Part shown: in pieces, positions 25,715 through 35,899 of the stretch | How positions within the stretch are numbered: position 1 is the stretch's first letter | How the letters are laid out: each line of letters starts with the position of its first letter | Assembly: GCF_004010955.1 (NCBI RefSeq) | Contig: NZ_CP025227.1 | Span: 1,984,001-2,048,000 of the forward strand | Length of the DNA: 64,000 nucleotides | DNA from: Actinomyces wuliandei | Lineage (GTDB): Bacteria; Actinomycetota; Actinomycetes; Actinomycetales; Actinomycetaceae | Reading direction: 5' to 3' | Translations under genes and position numbers: made by a program | Notes under the pieces: model-generated | What the model saw: the letters and a program-made list of their open reading frames with translations, nothing else | The model's database searches: none | Told to the model about the DNA's origin: nothing

Positions 25715-27436
25715 ATGACCCAGCCTGCTGAGCCGACTCTCGACACCGCAGTCGCCTCCTGGATCGACGAGGATCCGGACCCCGCCACCGCTGCTGAGCT
25801 CTCCCGCCTGCTGCGCGCCCACCACGACGGCGACCCCGAGGCCACCGCCGAGCTGGTGGACGCCTTCGCCGCCCCCCTGTCCTTCGGTACCGCTGGCCTG
25901 CGTGGACGCCTCGGACCTGGCCCCAACCGCATGAACCGGGCCGTGGTCATCCGGGCGGCAACGGGACTGGCCGCCTACCTGCGCTCCGTGGTCGGTGAGG
26001 GCTTCACTGTCGTCATCGGCTACGACGCCCGCAGAGGCTCTGAGCAGTTCGCCCGTGACACGGCCTCCGTCGTCACCGGGGCCGGAGGCCGTGCCCTCCT
26101 GTTCGAGGAGCACTGCCCCACCCCGGTCCTGGCCTTCGCCCTGCGCCACCTTGAGGCTGACGCCGCAGTGATGGTCACCGCCTCCCACAACCCGCCCCAG
26201 GACAACGGCTACAAGGTCTACCTGGGTGGGCGGGTGGTCTCAGGCTGGGGCCAGGGCGCCCAGATCGTGCCGCCCTACGACGCCGACATCGCTGCGGCGA
26301 TCAGGGCGGTCGGCCCTCTGGCCTCCGTCCCCATGCCGCAGGCGGGGTGGCAGACCGTGGGGCAGACAGTGCGTGAGGAGTACGTGAAGCGGGCCGCTCA
26401 GGCGGCCCACATGGGTGCCGCCGCACCCCTGAGGATCGTCCTGACCCCCCTTCACGGGGTAGGAGGAGACACCTGCCGGGAGGCACTGGCTCGTGTCGGC
26501 TTCGAGGACGTGGTCAAGGTCGCCGAGCAGTGGGAGCCCGACCCGGACTTCCCGACCCTGGACTACCCCAACCCTGAGGAGCCAGGTGCCCTGGACCTAG
26601 CCGTCGCCCTGGCCCGGTCCCAGGGCGCGGACCTGGTGATCGCCAACGACCCTGACGCCGACCGCTGCTGCGTGGCCGTGCCAGACCCCTCGGCGACGGA
26701 GGGCTGGCGCCAGCTGAGCGGGGACGAGGTGGGAGCGCTGCTGGGCGAGCAGGCGGCCGAGCTCGCGGCCTTCGCCGGCAACGGGGTGCTGGCCAGCTCG
26801 GTCGTCTCCTCCCGTCTGCTGCGCCGTATCGCCCAGACCCACGGGCTGGCCTACCAGCAGACCCTGACAGGCTTCAAGTGGATCAGCCGGGTCCCCAACC
26901 TGGTCTACGGCTACGAGGAGGCACTGGGCTACTGCGTGGACCCGGTCGCAGTCCGGGACAAGGACGGGATCTCTGCGGCGGTGCGTGTCGCGGTGCTGGT
27001 CTCCGTCCTCAAGCAGCAGGGCCGCTCAGTCATCGACCTGCTCGACCGTCTGGCCCGTGAGCACGGGCTGCACGCCACCAGCCCACTGAGCATCAGGGTG
27101 GACGACACCTCCCTCATCACCGAGGCCATGGAGAGGCTGCGCCGGGAGGGGGCACCCAGGCTGGCCGGCTCACCGGTGACCACAGTCGTCGACCTCCGGG
27201 ACGGCAAGCCCGACGGCGCAGGAGGACGGCTGCCCGCCACCGACGGGCTGGTGTGGACCACAGCGGCTGACGACCGGGTCGTCATCCGCCCCTCAGGCAC
27301 CGAGCCCAAGCTCAAGTGCTACTGCGAGGTGATCGTGCCAGTCGGCAAGGAGTCGGTCCCCCGTGCCCGCAAGGCCGCCGCAGCCCGCCTGGAGTCCATC
27401 AAGGAGGACCTCCGCAGCGTGCTCAGGCTCGGCTGA
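25715..27436 (+). CDS. Phosphoglucomutase/phosphomannomutase
   Basis: A 573-residue phosphohexomutase. Active-site Ser in TASHNPPQDNGYK (about residue 155), metal loop DPDADR (about 315), sugar loop GFKWI and phosphate-binding loop RPSGTEPKLKCY are all present in order. It interconverts hexose 1- and 6-phosphates and feeds glycogen and cell-wall sugar synthesis. The ATG at 25715 was chosen over an open frame 75 codons longer because the family begins near TLDTAVASWIDEDPD. A glycogen phosphorylase gene lies 9 kb away, but not in the same operon. Confidence 0.92.
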   Translation: MTQPAEPTLDTAVASWIDEDPDPATAAELSRLLRAHHDGDPEATAELVDAFAAPLSFGTAGLRGRLGPGPNRMNRAVVIRAATGLAAYLRSVVGEGFTVVIGYDARRGSEQFARDTASVVTGAGGRALLFEEHCPTPVLAFALRHLEADAAVMVTASHNPPQDNGYKVYLGGRVVSGWGQGAQIVPPYDADIAAAIRAVGPLASVPMPQAGWQTVGQTVREEYVKRAAQAAHMGAAAPLRIVLTPLHGVGGDTCREALARVGFEDVVKVAEQWEPDPDFPTLDYPNPEEPGALDLAVALARSQGADLVIANDPDADRCCVAVPDPSATEGWRQLSGDEVGALLGEQAAELAAFAGNGVLASSVVSSRLLRRIAQTHGLAYQQTLTGFKWISRVPNLVYGYEEALGYCVDPVAVRDKDGISAAVRVAVLVSVLKQQGRSVIDLLDRLAREHGLHATSPLSIRVDDTSLITEAMERLRREGAPRLAGSPVTTVVDLRDGKPDGAGGRLPATDGLVWTTAADDRVVIRPSGTEPKLKCYCEVIVPVGKESVPRARKAAAARLESIKEDLRSVLRLG

Positions 27437-27576
27437 GTGCCTCCGTCACGTCGTGCGACTACTCGTGACTACTCGTCGGGTACCTGCGCGACATACTGGG
27501 GCAGGGGAACGCAGGGCCGTCCAGCAGGTCGGCGCCCGTCCGCGCGCCAGTCCGCACCGTCCACGCCAGCCCCTGC

Positions 27577-28299
27577 TCAGTCCGCCAGCCCCGCCAGCAC
27601 CGAGGCGGTCGCCGACACTCCCAGACGCGAGGCACCAGCCCTGAGCATCGCCACCGCGTCCTGTGCCGTGCGGATGCCACCGGAGGCCTTGACACCCAGG
27701 CGGTCCCCCACCGTGGCACGCATGAGGGCCACCGCGTGCGTCGAGGCGCCTCCGGCGGGGTGGAAGCCGGTAGAGGTCTTGACGTAGTCCGCCCCTGCCT
27801 GCTCGCTGGCCTGGCACACGGCGACGACCTCCTCGTCACTCAGCGCGGCGGACTCGATAATGACCTTGAGGAGCCTGGTGCCCACGGCGTCCTTGACGGC
27901 GCGGACCTCCGACTCCACGGCACCGTAGTCGTGCTCCTTGACCCGTGCCAGGCTGAGGACCACGTCGACCTCGTCAGCACCCCCGGCTACGGCCTCACGA
28001 GCCTCGGCGACCTTGACGGCGACCGTGTGGGCGCCCGAGGGGAAGCCGCAGACGGTGGCCACCCGCAGCCCCTCGGGAACGGCCACGGGCAGCTGGCTGG
28101 GGGACACGCACACCGAGAAGGTGCCGAGCCTGGCCCCCTGGGCGACGAGCTCGGCGACCTGGTCACCCGTGGCCTCGGGCCGCAGCAGGGTGTGGTCGAT
28201 GACAGCGGCGACCTCGGCCCGGGTGGGTGTGGAACCGGACTGCCCACGCCAGGTGCCCCGGGGGTACGGCGTCGGCACGCTACCAGCAGCATGACTCAT
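27577..28299 (-). CDS. deoC: Deoxyribose-phosphate aldolase
   Basis: DeoC splits 2-deoxyribose 5-phosphate to glyceraldehyde 3-phosphate and acetaldehyde. The 240 residues include the Schiff-base lysine in YVKTSTGF, the second lysine in VKASGGIRT and the Asp/Lys region LLKVIIES. It is the last gene of the nucleoside salvage set: imported nucleosides are cleaved by the phosphorylase just upstream and the deoxyribose moiety ends here. A 93-bp gap separates it from deoA. Start ATG at 28299. Confidence 0.95.
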   Translation of the reverse strand: MSHAAGSVPTPYPRGTWRGQSGSTPTRAEVAAVIDHTLLRPEATGDQVAELVAQGARLGTFSVCVSPSQLPVAVPEGLRVATVCGFPSGAHTVAVKVAEAREAVAGGADEVDVVLSLARVKEHDYGAVESEVRAVKDAVGTRLLKVIIESAALSDEEVVAVCQASEQAGADYVKTSTGFHPAGGASTHAVALMRATVGDRLGVKASGGIRTAQDAVAMLRAGASRLGVSATASVLAGLAD

Positions 28300-28392
28300 G
28301 CGGTTGCCTGTCCTTTCCTCATGTCCCTGCCCGGCCCTGCCGCCCGAGGCCTGCCCGGAGCCGTGTCCGGACGGGGCCGGCCAGGGCCTGCC

Positions 28393-29757
28393 TCACCCGG
28401 CCAGTCCCTCCGTCAGAGCCTCCAGCACCACGCCAGCCTCACGACGGGCACGTGCCTGGGCTGCCTCACGAGAGCCAGCCGGTGAGACGACGATACCGCC
28501 CCCCAGGGCAAGGGTCGCCCGGTCGAGGCGCTCGGGCGTGGCCGTGTGGAGGCTCAGCAGAGGCTGCCCCCGGGTCACAGCGTCACCCGGCTTGGCGTGC
28601 AGCCGCACCCCCGCCACCGCCTGGACCGGCTCCTCCTTCCGGGCGCGCCCGGCTCCCAGGCGCCAGGCCGCCACCCCCACCGCCAGGGCGTCCAGCCGGG
28701 TGAGCACACCGCTGGCGGGGGCGGGGACGACCTGCGTGTGCGCGGCGCGGGGCAGGGGCGCGTCCGGGTCGCCTCCTTGACGGCGCACCATCTGGCGCCA
28801 CACGTCCATGGCACGCCCGCCTGTCAGTGCCTGACGCAGCAGGTGCTCCTCCACCGGCCTGCCAACCGCGTCGAGCATCTGGCCCGCCAGGGCAAGGGTC
28901 AGGTCCACGACGTCGGTCGGCCCGCCGCCAGCCAGCACCTCTACCGCCTCCGCGACCTCCAGGGCGTTGCCGACGGTCAGCCCCAGCGGCGTGGACATGT
29001 CGGTGAGCAGCGCCCGGGTCCTCACCCCCGCCTCCCGGCCCAGGTGCGCCATGGCGCGGGCCAGCTCACGTGCCTGGTCCCGCTCCCTCATGAAGGCCCC
29101 GCTGCCGACCTTGACGTCCAGGACGAGGGCACCGGTTCCCTCGGCGATCTTCTTGGACATGATCGAGGAGGCAATCAGAGGGAGGCAGGAGACGGTGGCG
29201 GTCGTGTCACGCAGCGCGTAGAGGCGCCTGTCAGCGGGAGCCAGGCCCGGCCCGGCCGCGCAGACCACCGCACCGGGTCCCCCGGGTCCAAGGGCGGACA
29301 TGATCTCGTCACGGCTCAGGTCGGCCCTCCAGCCGGGGATCGACTCCATCTTGTCCAGGGTGCCCCCGGTGTGCCCCAGGCCGCGTCCTGACAGCTGGGG
29401 GACGGCCACCCCGAAGGACGCCACCAGCGGGGCCAGGGGGAGGGTGATCTTGTCCCCCACGCCCCCGGTGGAGTGCTTGTCAGCGGTGGGGCGCCCCAGG
29501 CCGGAGAAGTCCATACGCTCCCCGGAGCAGATCATGGCCCGGGTCCACCGGGCGGTCTCGGCGGAGTCCATCCCCCGCAGGTAGACAGCCATGGCCAGGG
29601 CACTCATCTGCTCCTCGGCGACCACACCACGGGTGTAGGCGTCCACCACCCAGTCGATCTGGGCGTCGCTGAGCCGGTACCCGTCCCGCTTGGCCGCGAT
29701 GACGTCAACGGCGTCGAAGGGCTCGACGGCGTCGCAGGGCTCGGCCAGGTCGCTCAT
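28393..29757 (-). CDS. deoA: Thymidine/pyrimidine-nucleoside phosphorylase
   Basis: A 454-residue phosphorylase that converts thymidine (or uridine) and phosphate to base and (deoxy)ribose 1-phosphate. The signature region S-G-R-G-L-GHTGGTLDKMESIPG (about residues 117-137) and the phosphate loop KHSTGGVGDK (about 94-103) are present, as is DVKVGSGAFM. The 3-domain length is right. It starts with ATG at 29757 and overlaps the cdd stop by 4 nt. Confidence 0.94.
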   Translation of the reverse strand: MSDLAEPCDAVEPFDAVDVIAAKRDGYRLSDAQIDWVVDAYTRGVVAEEQMSALAMAVYLRGMDSAETARWTRAMICSGERMDFSGLGRPTADKHSTGGVGDKITLPLAPLVASFGVAVPQLSGRGLGHTGGTLDKMESIPGWRADLSRDEIMSALGPGGPGAVVCAAGPGLAPADRRLYALRDTTATVSCLPLIASSIMSKKIAEGTGALVLDVKVGSGAFMRERDQARELARAMAHLGREAGVRTRALLTDMSTPLGLTVGNALEVAEAVEVLAGGGPTDVVDLTLALAGQMLDAVGRPVEEHLLRQALTGGRAMDVWRQMVRRQGGDPDAPLPRAAHTQVVPAPASGVLTRLDALAVGVAAWRLGAGRARKEEPVQAVAGVRLHAKPGDAVTRGQPLLSLHTATPERLDRATLALGGGIVVSPAGSREAAQARARREAGVVLEALTEGLAG

Positions 29758-30326
29758 GTGCCGACCTCCTTCCTGACAGCGGGATGCGGGACCGCCCCGC
29801 CCTGGCTGTCCGTGCCCCAGGGATAGGCGCCTGGGCCGTCCGGGGCCAGGGTCGTGGTGACCCGGGTGATGTCCGAGCCGGAGAACCGGTCAGGCAGGAC
29901 CTCGTCAATGGTCATGATCCCAGAGGGCATGGCCAGTCGAAGCCCCGGGGCCGCGTGCTCGCTGAGCAGCTGGCGGCAGCGACCGCAGGGGGCGCAGAGC
30001 TGGTGGTGGGCGTCCACGCACACCAGGGCCACCAGCAGACCTCCCCCAGAGCGGACCAGCTCGGAGACCAGGCCGCACTCAGCACACAGCGTGACCCCGT
30101 AGGAGGCGTTCTCCACGTTGCAGCCACTGACGGTGCGGGAGTCGTCCACCAGGGCCGCCGCGCCTACCCTGAAGCGGGAGTAGGGGGCGTAGGCCCAGGA
30201 GGCAGCCTCCACGGCCAGCGTGTACAGCGCCTGCCAGGTGGCCCCGTCCACGTCTGCGGGAGCCACCCGGCGCGATCCTGGTCGCGCAGCGCTGCCAGCC
30301 TCGGTGCCCTCACGGCCAGGGGTCAC
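29754..30326 (-). CDS. cdd: Cytidine deaminase
   Basis: The enzyme deaminates cytidine and deoxycytidine to uridine forms. The zinc and catalytic motif is TLCAECGLVSEL (Cys and Glu), paired with CAPCGRCRQLL (two Cys), and substrate contact is NVENASYG. The core is about 130 residues, but this protein has 190: a 25-residue N-terminal and a 35-residue C-terminal extension. It starts at GTG 30326, overlapping the permease stop by 4 nt, and overlaps deoA by 4 nt. The set is one operon. Confidence 0.94.
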   Translation of the reverse strand: MTPGREGTEAGSAARPGSRRVAPADVDGATWQALYTLAVEAASWAYAPYSRFRVGAAALVDDSRTVSGCNVENASYGVTLCAECGLVSELVRSGGGLLVALVCVDAHHQLCAPCGRCRQLLSEHAAPGLRLAMPSGIMTIDEVLPDRFSGSDITRVTTTLAPDGPGAYPWGTDSQGGAVPHPAVRKEVGT

Positions 30327-31615
30327 GGGTACGGCACCCCCTCAGCGGCCGGGGCACGGACCTTGCCCACGAAACCGGCCACGGCCAGGATAGTCACCAC
30401 GTAGGGGATCATGAGGATGACGTTGGCGGGAACCGGGCTGCCGACCACCGACAGGGTCTGGCCCACCGAGGTGGCAAAGCCGAAGAGCAGGGCCGCGCCC
30501 AGAGACCCCAGCGGACGCCACCCGCCCAGGATCATGGCCGCCAGGGCGATGTAGCCGTTGCCTGCAGCCATGTCCTTGGTGAAGGACAGGCCGCTGCCCA
30601 CGGTGAAGAAGGCACCGCCCAGTCCCGCCAGGGCACCTCCAAGCACCAGGTTGGCCACTCGGGTGCGCACGACGTTGATCCCCACCGTGTCAGCAGCCTT
30701 GGGGTGCTCCCCGCACGCACGCATCCGCAGGCCCCACCGGGAGCGGAACAGCATGAAGGAGAAGAAGGCCACCGCCGCGTACATGAGGTAGACGAGGATG
30801 GTCTGGCGGAAGAGGACCGGCCCGATGACAGGCACCTGGGCCAGGCCGGGAACCGGGATGACCGGCAGGCGCAACGGCTGGTTGAGACCGGGGTCGCGGG
30901 AGAGCACCGTGGAGAACAGGAAGCCGGTCAGTCCCAGGACCAGGACGTTGAGCACCACCCCCATGACGATCTGGTTGACCCGGTAGCGCAGCCCGAACAG
31001 GGCCAGCAGGAGGGCGACAAGCACACCCGCCGCAGGGGCGGCGACCAGCCCAGCCCAGGGGGTCGAGGCCGCGGAGGCGACTACGGCCCCCAGGAAGGCC
31101 CCGCCCAGCAGCTGGCCCTCGATGGCGATGTTGATGGTCCCGGAGCGCTCACCGATGAGGCCGGCGAGGCTCCCGAAGACCAGGGGGACGCTGAGCGCCA
31201 GTGCCGAGGACAGGATAGTCACCATCGGCACGAGGGTGTCCCGGCCAGCGCCTGCCCAGGTCAGGAAAGCCAGGACGAAGGCCGCCCCCAGGACGGTCAC
31301 CGCCCCCGCGCCGACCCCCTCGCGCCGCCAGGAGCGCCACCACGCCCAGCTCGTGGCGACCACGGCGGGCACCGCCAGGACCAGGATCGCGGCCCGCGCC
31401 GGGACGGCCAGGACAGGCAGCGCGAGGAGGTCGGAGCGGGTCGCCAGGGCGAAGCGCGTCGAGCCGTGGGCCGACAGCGCCATGAGCACCTGGAGGACCG
31501 TCACCACGACTCCGGCGACCGGGATCTTGAGCCCCATGGGTATCTTGGCGGCTGAGGCCACCGCGCTCCTGGGGAGGGAGGAGCCGAGGGCGGGCGAGGC
31601 GGTAGTCATAGCCAT
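30323..31615 (-). CDS. Nucleoside ABC transporter permease (NupQ-like)
   Basis: A 430-residue membrane protein of the BPD_transp_2 (LivH/RbsC) type with about ten membrane segments and the conserved FGSLAGLIGERSGTINIAIEGQ segment. In nucleoside importers this subunit pairs with a second permease, an ATPase and a BMP-type lipoprotein, all present here. It lies 3 nt after the upstream permease stop. The N-terminus (about 55 residues longer than the first membrane helix) is Ala/Ser-rich. Start ATG 31615. Confidence 0.9.
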   Translation of the reverse strand: MAMTTASPALGSSLPRSAVASAAKIPMGLKIPVAGVVVTVLQVLMALSAHGSTRFALATRSDLLALPVLAVPARAAILVLAVPAVVATSWAWWRSWRREGVGAGAVTVLGAAFVLAFLTWAGAGRDTLVPMVTILSSALALSVPLVFGSLAGLIGERSGTINIAIEGQLLGGAFLGAVVASAASTPWAGLVAAPAAGVLVALLLALFGLRYRVNQIVMGVVLNVLVLGLTGFLFSTVLSRDPGLNQPLRLPVIPVPGLAQVPVIGPVLFRQTILVYLMYAAVAFFSFMLFRSRWGLRMRACGEHPKAADTVGINVVRTRVANLVLGGALAGLGGAFFTVGSGLSFTKDMAAGNGYIALAAMILGGWRPLGSLGAALLFGFATSVGQTLSVVGSPVPANVILMIPYVVTILAVAGFVGKVRAPAAEGVPYP

Positions 31616-31618
31616 GGC

Positions 31619-32917
31619 TCAGGCCTCCCTGACGGTCGGGGCCGGGGTGCTCGCTGCGGCGGCCTCCTGCTGGCGCCTCCACGAGCCCCGGGCAGGCAGC
31701 CGGTAGAGGGCGCGCACCAGGGAGGGCGCGGCAATGAACAGCACGATGGTGGACTGCAGGACCAGGACGATATCGACCGGTGTGCCCGTGGCTGCCTGCA
31801 TCGTGGTGCCTCCGGCGCTCAGTGCCCCGAAGAGCAGGCCCGCCAGGACGGTACCCAGCGGCGTGGACCGTCCCAGGAGAGCCACAGTGATGGCGTCAAA
31901 GCCGATGGTCCCCGCCACGGACAGCCCCAGGTACCTCTGGGTCCCCAGGACCGGGGCGGTAGCGGCCAGGCCACACAGGGCACCGGAGACCATCATGGCC
32001 ACGGCGGTCACCCGGGACACCTTCATCCCAGCGGTGCGGGCCGCCTCGGCGTTGAGGCCGGTGGTCCGCAGCTGGAAGCCCAGCCGCGAGCGGTCCATGA
32101 GCCACCACACGCCCCCTGCCGCCAGCAGGGCGACCAGGAAGCCCGCGTGGAGGCGGAAGGACTCCCCCAGCAGCAGCGGGTAGTGGGAGGACCTCGCCAG
32201 GTAGAGCGACTTGGGGTTGGTGCCGCCCTCACCGATGAAGGTGGCGGTGGTCAGCAGCTGGGCCAGCAGGTACCCCGCCACCGAGTTGAGCATGATGGTG
32301 ACGATCACCTCGTTGGCACCGGTCCTGGCCTTGAGCAGGCCTGCGACACCGCCCCACACTAGCCCGCCCAGGGCCGCGGCAAGCACAGCCAGCGGCAGGT
32401 GGACGACCACGGGCAGGTCCCAGGCGATACCCACGTAGGTGGCCAGGATCCCGCCCACGACGACCTGCCCCTGGCCGCCGATGTTGAACAGGCCCGCACG
32501 GAAGGCCACCGACATGCCCAGGCCCGCGATGATGAGGGGGGTGGCGTTGGTCAGCGTCTCGGTGAGAGGGCGCACCATACGCGTGGCCGTGGTCGCCCTC
32601 CAGTCCAGGACCGAGCCGCGCAGCAGGGAGGCGTAGGCCTCGGTCAGGCTGGAGCCTGCGGCACCGAGGAAGTCGCTGGGACGGGCGAGGAAGTAGCCGG
32701 CGGTGGTCCGCACCTCCTCGTCGGCGACGAGGATGAGGACCGAGCCGACAATCATGGCCGACACGACGGCGAGGACTCCCGCCAAGGCCGTGGACTCCGC
32801 GACCCGCCGCAGGACCCCGGGGCGGGCCGGGCCGCCGGGCAGGTCCTTGGACGGCTCACCGGAGGGGTCAGCAGGTGGGCCACCGGGGGTGGCCGGAGTG
32901 GACGGGACCGCTGTCAC
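31619..32917 (-). CDS. Nucleoside ABC transporter permease (NupP-like)
   Basis: A 432-residue BPD_transp_2-type permease with about ten membrane segments, including AGLFNIGGQGQVVVGGILA and the conserved ANEVIVTIMLN cytoplasmic loop that contacts the ATPase. The first 45 residues are Pro/Gly-rich and cytoplasmic. The start is GTG at 32917, overlapping the ATPase stop by 4 nt. It forms a heterodimer with the following permease in this family. Confidence 0.9.
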   Translation of the reverse strand: MTAVPSTPATPGGPPADPSGEPSKDLPGGPARPGVLRRVAESTALAGVLAVVSAMIVGSVLILVADEEVRTTAGYFLARPSDFLGAAGSSLTEAYASLLRGSVLDWRATTATRMVRPLTETLTNATPLIIAGLGMSVAFRAGLFNIGGQGQVVVGGILATYVGIAWDLPVVVHLPLAVLAAALGGLVWGGVAGLLKARTGANEVIVTIMLNSVAGYLLAQLLTTATFIGEGGTNPKSLYLARSSHYPLLLGESFRLHAGFLVALLAAGGVWWLMDRSRLGFQLRTTGLNAEAARTAGMKVSRVTAVAMMVSGALCGLAATAPVLGTQRYLGLSVAGTIGFDAITVALLGRSTPLGTVLAGLLFGALSAGGTTMQAATGTPVDIVLVLQSTIVLFIAAPSLVRALYRLPARGSWRRQQEAAAASTPAPTVREA

Positions 32918-34545
32918 TGCTCCTGGCTCCTCTCTGTCTTCTTGCCCGACCTCATCTCAGTCCCCTCGTTCCCGGCCCTCCCGGCTCCCTCGGAGGCGTG
33001 CGCGCCCGTCTCCCCCTGGGCGGAGTCCTCCTGGGCACCCGCCTGGGAGGGGGACGCGCCCGCCATCATGAGGCCCAGCACGTCGCGCGGCGTGTCCGGG
33101 GTGACCACACCGGTCACCCGGCCGCGGTACATGACCGCGATACGGTCAGACAGGGCGTAGATCTCGTCCAGCTCGGCGGAGATGATGAGCACGGCCGTAC
33201 CCTTGTCGCGCTCGGCGACGAGCCGCTGGTGGACGAACTCGATGGAGCCGACATCCAGGCCCCGGGTGGGCTGGGAGGCCAGGAGCACCGTGAGGGGACG
33301 GGACAGCTCACGAGCCAGGACGGCCTTCTGCTGGTTGCCGCCTGACAGGGTGGAGATGGGGTCGGTGACCTCGCCGACCCGCACGTCAAACTCCTCGCGC
33401 AGCCTCTCGGCGTTGTGCCGCACCAGCCCCGGGGACAGGGAGGGCCCCCGTCCCAGGGCAGGGTCGTCGTAGCGGTCCAGGACCATGTTCTCAGCCACGG
33501 AGAGGTCGGCGACCATGCCGTCGCTGGCGCGGTCCTCGGGGACGAACCCCAGGCCGCCGCGCAGCCGCTGACGCACGCTGTGACCGGTGACGTCACGGCC
33601 CCCCAGGAGCACACGGCCCGCAGCGGGGGCACGCAGGCCCAGGACCACCTCGCTGAGCTCGGTCTGCCCGTTGCCCTGGACCCCGGCCACGCCCAGGACC
33701 TCCCCGGAGCGCACGTGCAGGCTGACGTCGTCGAGCACGGAGCCGCCGTCCTGGTCCAGCAGGGTGAGGTCCTCCAGGACGAGGCCGTCCTCCCCGGGGT
33801 CAGCGGGGGCCTTGTCCACCGTCAGGGAGACGTCGTGACCCACCATGAGGCTGGCCAGCTCGGCGGCGGAGGCGGTGGGCTCGGCGGTGCCGACGACCCT
33901 CCCCCGCCGGATGACGGTGATGGTGTCGGCGACCTCACGCACCTCCCGGAGCTTGTGGGTGATGAAGACGATCGAGGTCCCGGAGTCCCTCAGCCCCCGC
34001 ATGACGGCCATGAGCTCGTCGGTCTCCTGGGGGGTGAGCACGGCGGTGGGCTCGTCGAGGATGAGCACCCGGGCGTCGCGGGACAGCGCCTTGATGATCT
34101 CCACGCGCTGCTGGACTCCCACGGGCAGGTCCTCGATACGGGCGCGCGGGTCCACGTCGAACCCGAAGCGCTCCGATATCTCGGTGACCCTGGCGGAGGC
34201 GGCAGCGGTGTCGATGATCCCTGCCGGCCCGGTGGGCTCGTCGCCCAGGGCCACCGACTCCGCCACCGTGAACACGGGGACGAGCATGAAGTGCTGGTGG
34301 ACCATGCCGATCCCTGCGGCCACGGCGTCGCCCGGCCCGGAGAAGGACACCGGGACGTCGTCGATGAGGATCTGGCCGCCGTCGGGCTGGTAGAGCCCGT
34401 AGAGGACGTTCATGAGTGTGGACTTGCCCGCGCCGTTCTCCCCCAGGAGGGCGTGGACCTGCCCGGGCTCGACAGTCAGGTCGATACGGTCGTTGGCCAC
34501 GAAGGACCCGAAGGTCTTGGTGACACCACGCAGCTCAAGCTTCAC
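32914..34545 (-). CDS. Nucleoside ABC transporter ATPase (NupO-like)
   Basis: A 543-residue protein with two tandem ATPase domains, as in sugar and nucleoside importers of the CUT2-like group. The first has Walker A GENGAGKST, a LPVGVQQRVEIIKAL signature and Walker B VLILDEPTA; the second lacks a canonical Walker A (VAGVQGNGQTELSE) but keeps LSGGNQQKAVLARE, the usual asymmetry. The C-terminus is an acidic/basic tail of about 40 residues. Starts with GTG at 34545. Confidence 0.92.
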   Translation of the reverse strand: MKLELRGVTKTFGSFVANDRIDLTVEPGQVHALLGENGAGKSTLMNVLYGLYQPDGGQILIDDVPVSFSGPGDAVAAGIGMVHQHFMLVPVFTVAESVALGDEPTGPAGIIDTAAASARVTEISERFGFDVDPRARIEDLPVGVQQRVEIIKALSRDARVLILDEPTAVLTPQETDELMAVMRGLRDSGTSIVFITHKLREVREVADTITVIRRGRVVGTAEPTASAAELASLMVGHDVSLTVDKAPADPGEDGLVLEDLTLLDQDGGSVLDDVSLHVRSGEVLGVAGVQGNGQTELSEVVLGLRAPAAGRVLLGGRDVTGHSVRQRLRGGLGFVPEDRASDGMVADLSVAENMVLDRYDDPALGRGPSLSPGLVRHNAERLREEFDVRVGEVTDPISTLSGGNQQKAVLARELSRPLTVLLASQPTRGLDVGSIEFVHQRLVAERDKGTAVLIISAELDEIYALSDRIAVMYRGRVTGVVTPDTPRDVLGLMMAGASPSQAGAQEDSAQGETGAHASEGAGRAGNEGTEMRSGKKTERSQEQ

Positions 34546-34620
34546 GCAGGACTCGCTTCCGGTCGGAGAGGCCTCAGGGCGCCGTCAGCAGGGCACTCGG
34601 CAGGATGCGGCACGGCAGGC

Positions 34621-35709
34621 TCAGGACGGGTCGTAGGGTGTGGACACATCCAGGGACCCGTCGACGATCTGCTGACGCAGCTCCTCGATCCTGGTCTTGA
34701 CCTGGTCGGGGACCTTCGAGTCGTAGTCGTGGAAGGGCGCCAGGGACACCCCCTCGTTCTCCAGGGTCCCGATGTAGGGCTGGGAGGAGAAGCTACCCTG
34801 GGTGGCCTCCTGGACGGTGCTGTAGACGGCGGCGCCGATCTCCTTGACCACCGAGGTCAGGATCAGGTCACCAGAGCCGGTGGACTCGTAGCCGTCGGAG
34901 TCCACCCACACCACGGCCTGCTCACCGGAGGAGGCCTCGACCGTGGACAGGGTGCCCAGCCCCACGGGGCCGGCCACTGGCATGATGACGTCGGCGTCCT
35001 GGGAGAGGAACTGCTCGGTCAGGGACTGCCCCTTGCCGGTGTTCGAGAAGTCGCCGACGAAGGAGCCCTGGCCGGGATTGTCGGGGTCCCAGCCCAGGAC
35101 GGTGACCGAGGCGTCGTTGTCCTCGTTGTACCTGTCCACGCCCCTGGCGAAGCCCTCCATAAAGATCTCCACCGTGGGGATCTGCATCCCGCCGTAGGTG
35201 GCCACGGTGCCCGTGCTGCTCACGCCCGCCGCCGCGTAGCCCGCCAGGTAGGCGGCTGCGGCCGTGTTGAAGATGAGCGGCTTGGCGTTGTCCAGCTCCA
35301 CCGGCTCGCCCTCGGTGTCAGAGAAGGTGGAGTCGATGAGGGCAAAGCTCTTGTCCGGGTTGGCCTGCGCGGCCGCCGTGAGGTCTGCGGCCAGGTTGAA
35401 GCCGACGCCGATGACGAGGTCGCAGTCCTGCTGGATAAGGGAGTCGACGTTGGCCGGGTAGTCCGAGGAGCTCTCCGACTCCACCGCAATGGTCGCCACC
35501 CCCAGCTCCTCCTTGGCCCGGTCCAGGCCCTCCTTCCCGGACTGGTTGAACGACTGGTCGTCAAAGCCGCCCTCGTCAGAGACCATGCACGCGGTGAAGT
35601 CGCTGTCCGCCCCGTCGCCGGAGGTACTGTCGTCCGGGGCCGCGCCGCAGGCGGTCAGGACCAGAGAGGCAAGCAGGCCGAGCGCCAGCGCAGGACGGGT
35701 CTTCTTCAT
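34621..35709 (-). CDS. BMP-family nucleoside-binding lipoprotein
   Basis: A 362-residue extracellular lipoprotein that delivers nucleosides to the ABC importer encoded after it. The signal peptide MKKTRPALALGLLASL leads to the lipobox LTAC (lipid on Cys at about residue 21). BMP features are present: MVSDEGGFDDQSFNQ, ALIDSTFSDT, and VIMPVAGPVGLGT with the typical Trp/Asp in VVWVDSDGYES. The ATG at 35709 is chosen for the signal peptide, with GGAGGTCCC upstream. The importer genes follow after 75 bp, and a hairpin is not obvious in that gap. Confidence 0.93.
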   Translation of the reverse strand: MKKTRPALALGLLASLVLTACGAAPDDSTSGDGADSDFTACMVSDEGGFDDQSFNQSGKEGLDRAKEELGVATIAVESESSSDYPANVDSLIQQDCDLVIGVGFNLAADLTAAAQANPDKSFALIDSTFSDTEGEPVELDNAKPLIFNTAAAAYLAGYAAAGVSSTGTVATYGGMQIPTVEIFMEGFARGVDRYNEDNDASVTVLGWDPDNPGQGSFVGDFSNTGKGQSLTEQFLSQDADVIMPVAGPVGLGTLSTVEASSGEQAVVWVDSDGYESTGSGDLILTSVVKEIGAAVYSTVQEATQGSFSSQPYIGTLENEGVSLAPFHDYDSKVPDQVKTRIEELRQQIVDGSLDVSTPYDPS

Positions 35710-35899
35710 CGGGACCTCCGTAGCAGGATTTCGGGGAGCACGAGCCACACCGCCCGCGCCCGCACAAGGATACTGCGCTCACGGTGCCACCCAGGGAAAC
35801 GACGCAGGCTGACGACGCGGACTTCTGCAGCCAGCCTGCTCCGGCCACCCCCAGCGGCCGCAGGCAGCCGGTCCCCACCACCTCTCCCAGGCATCCTCC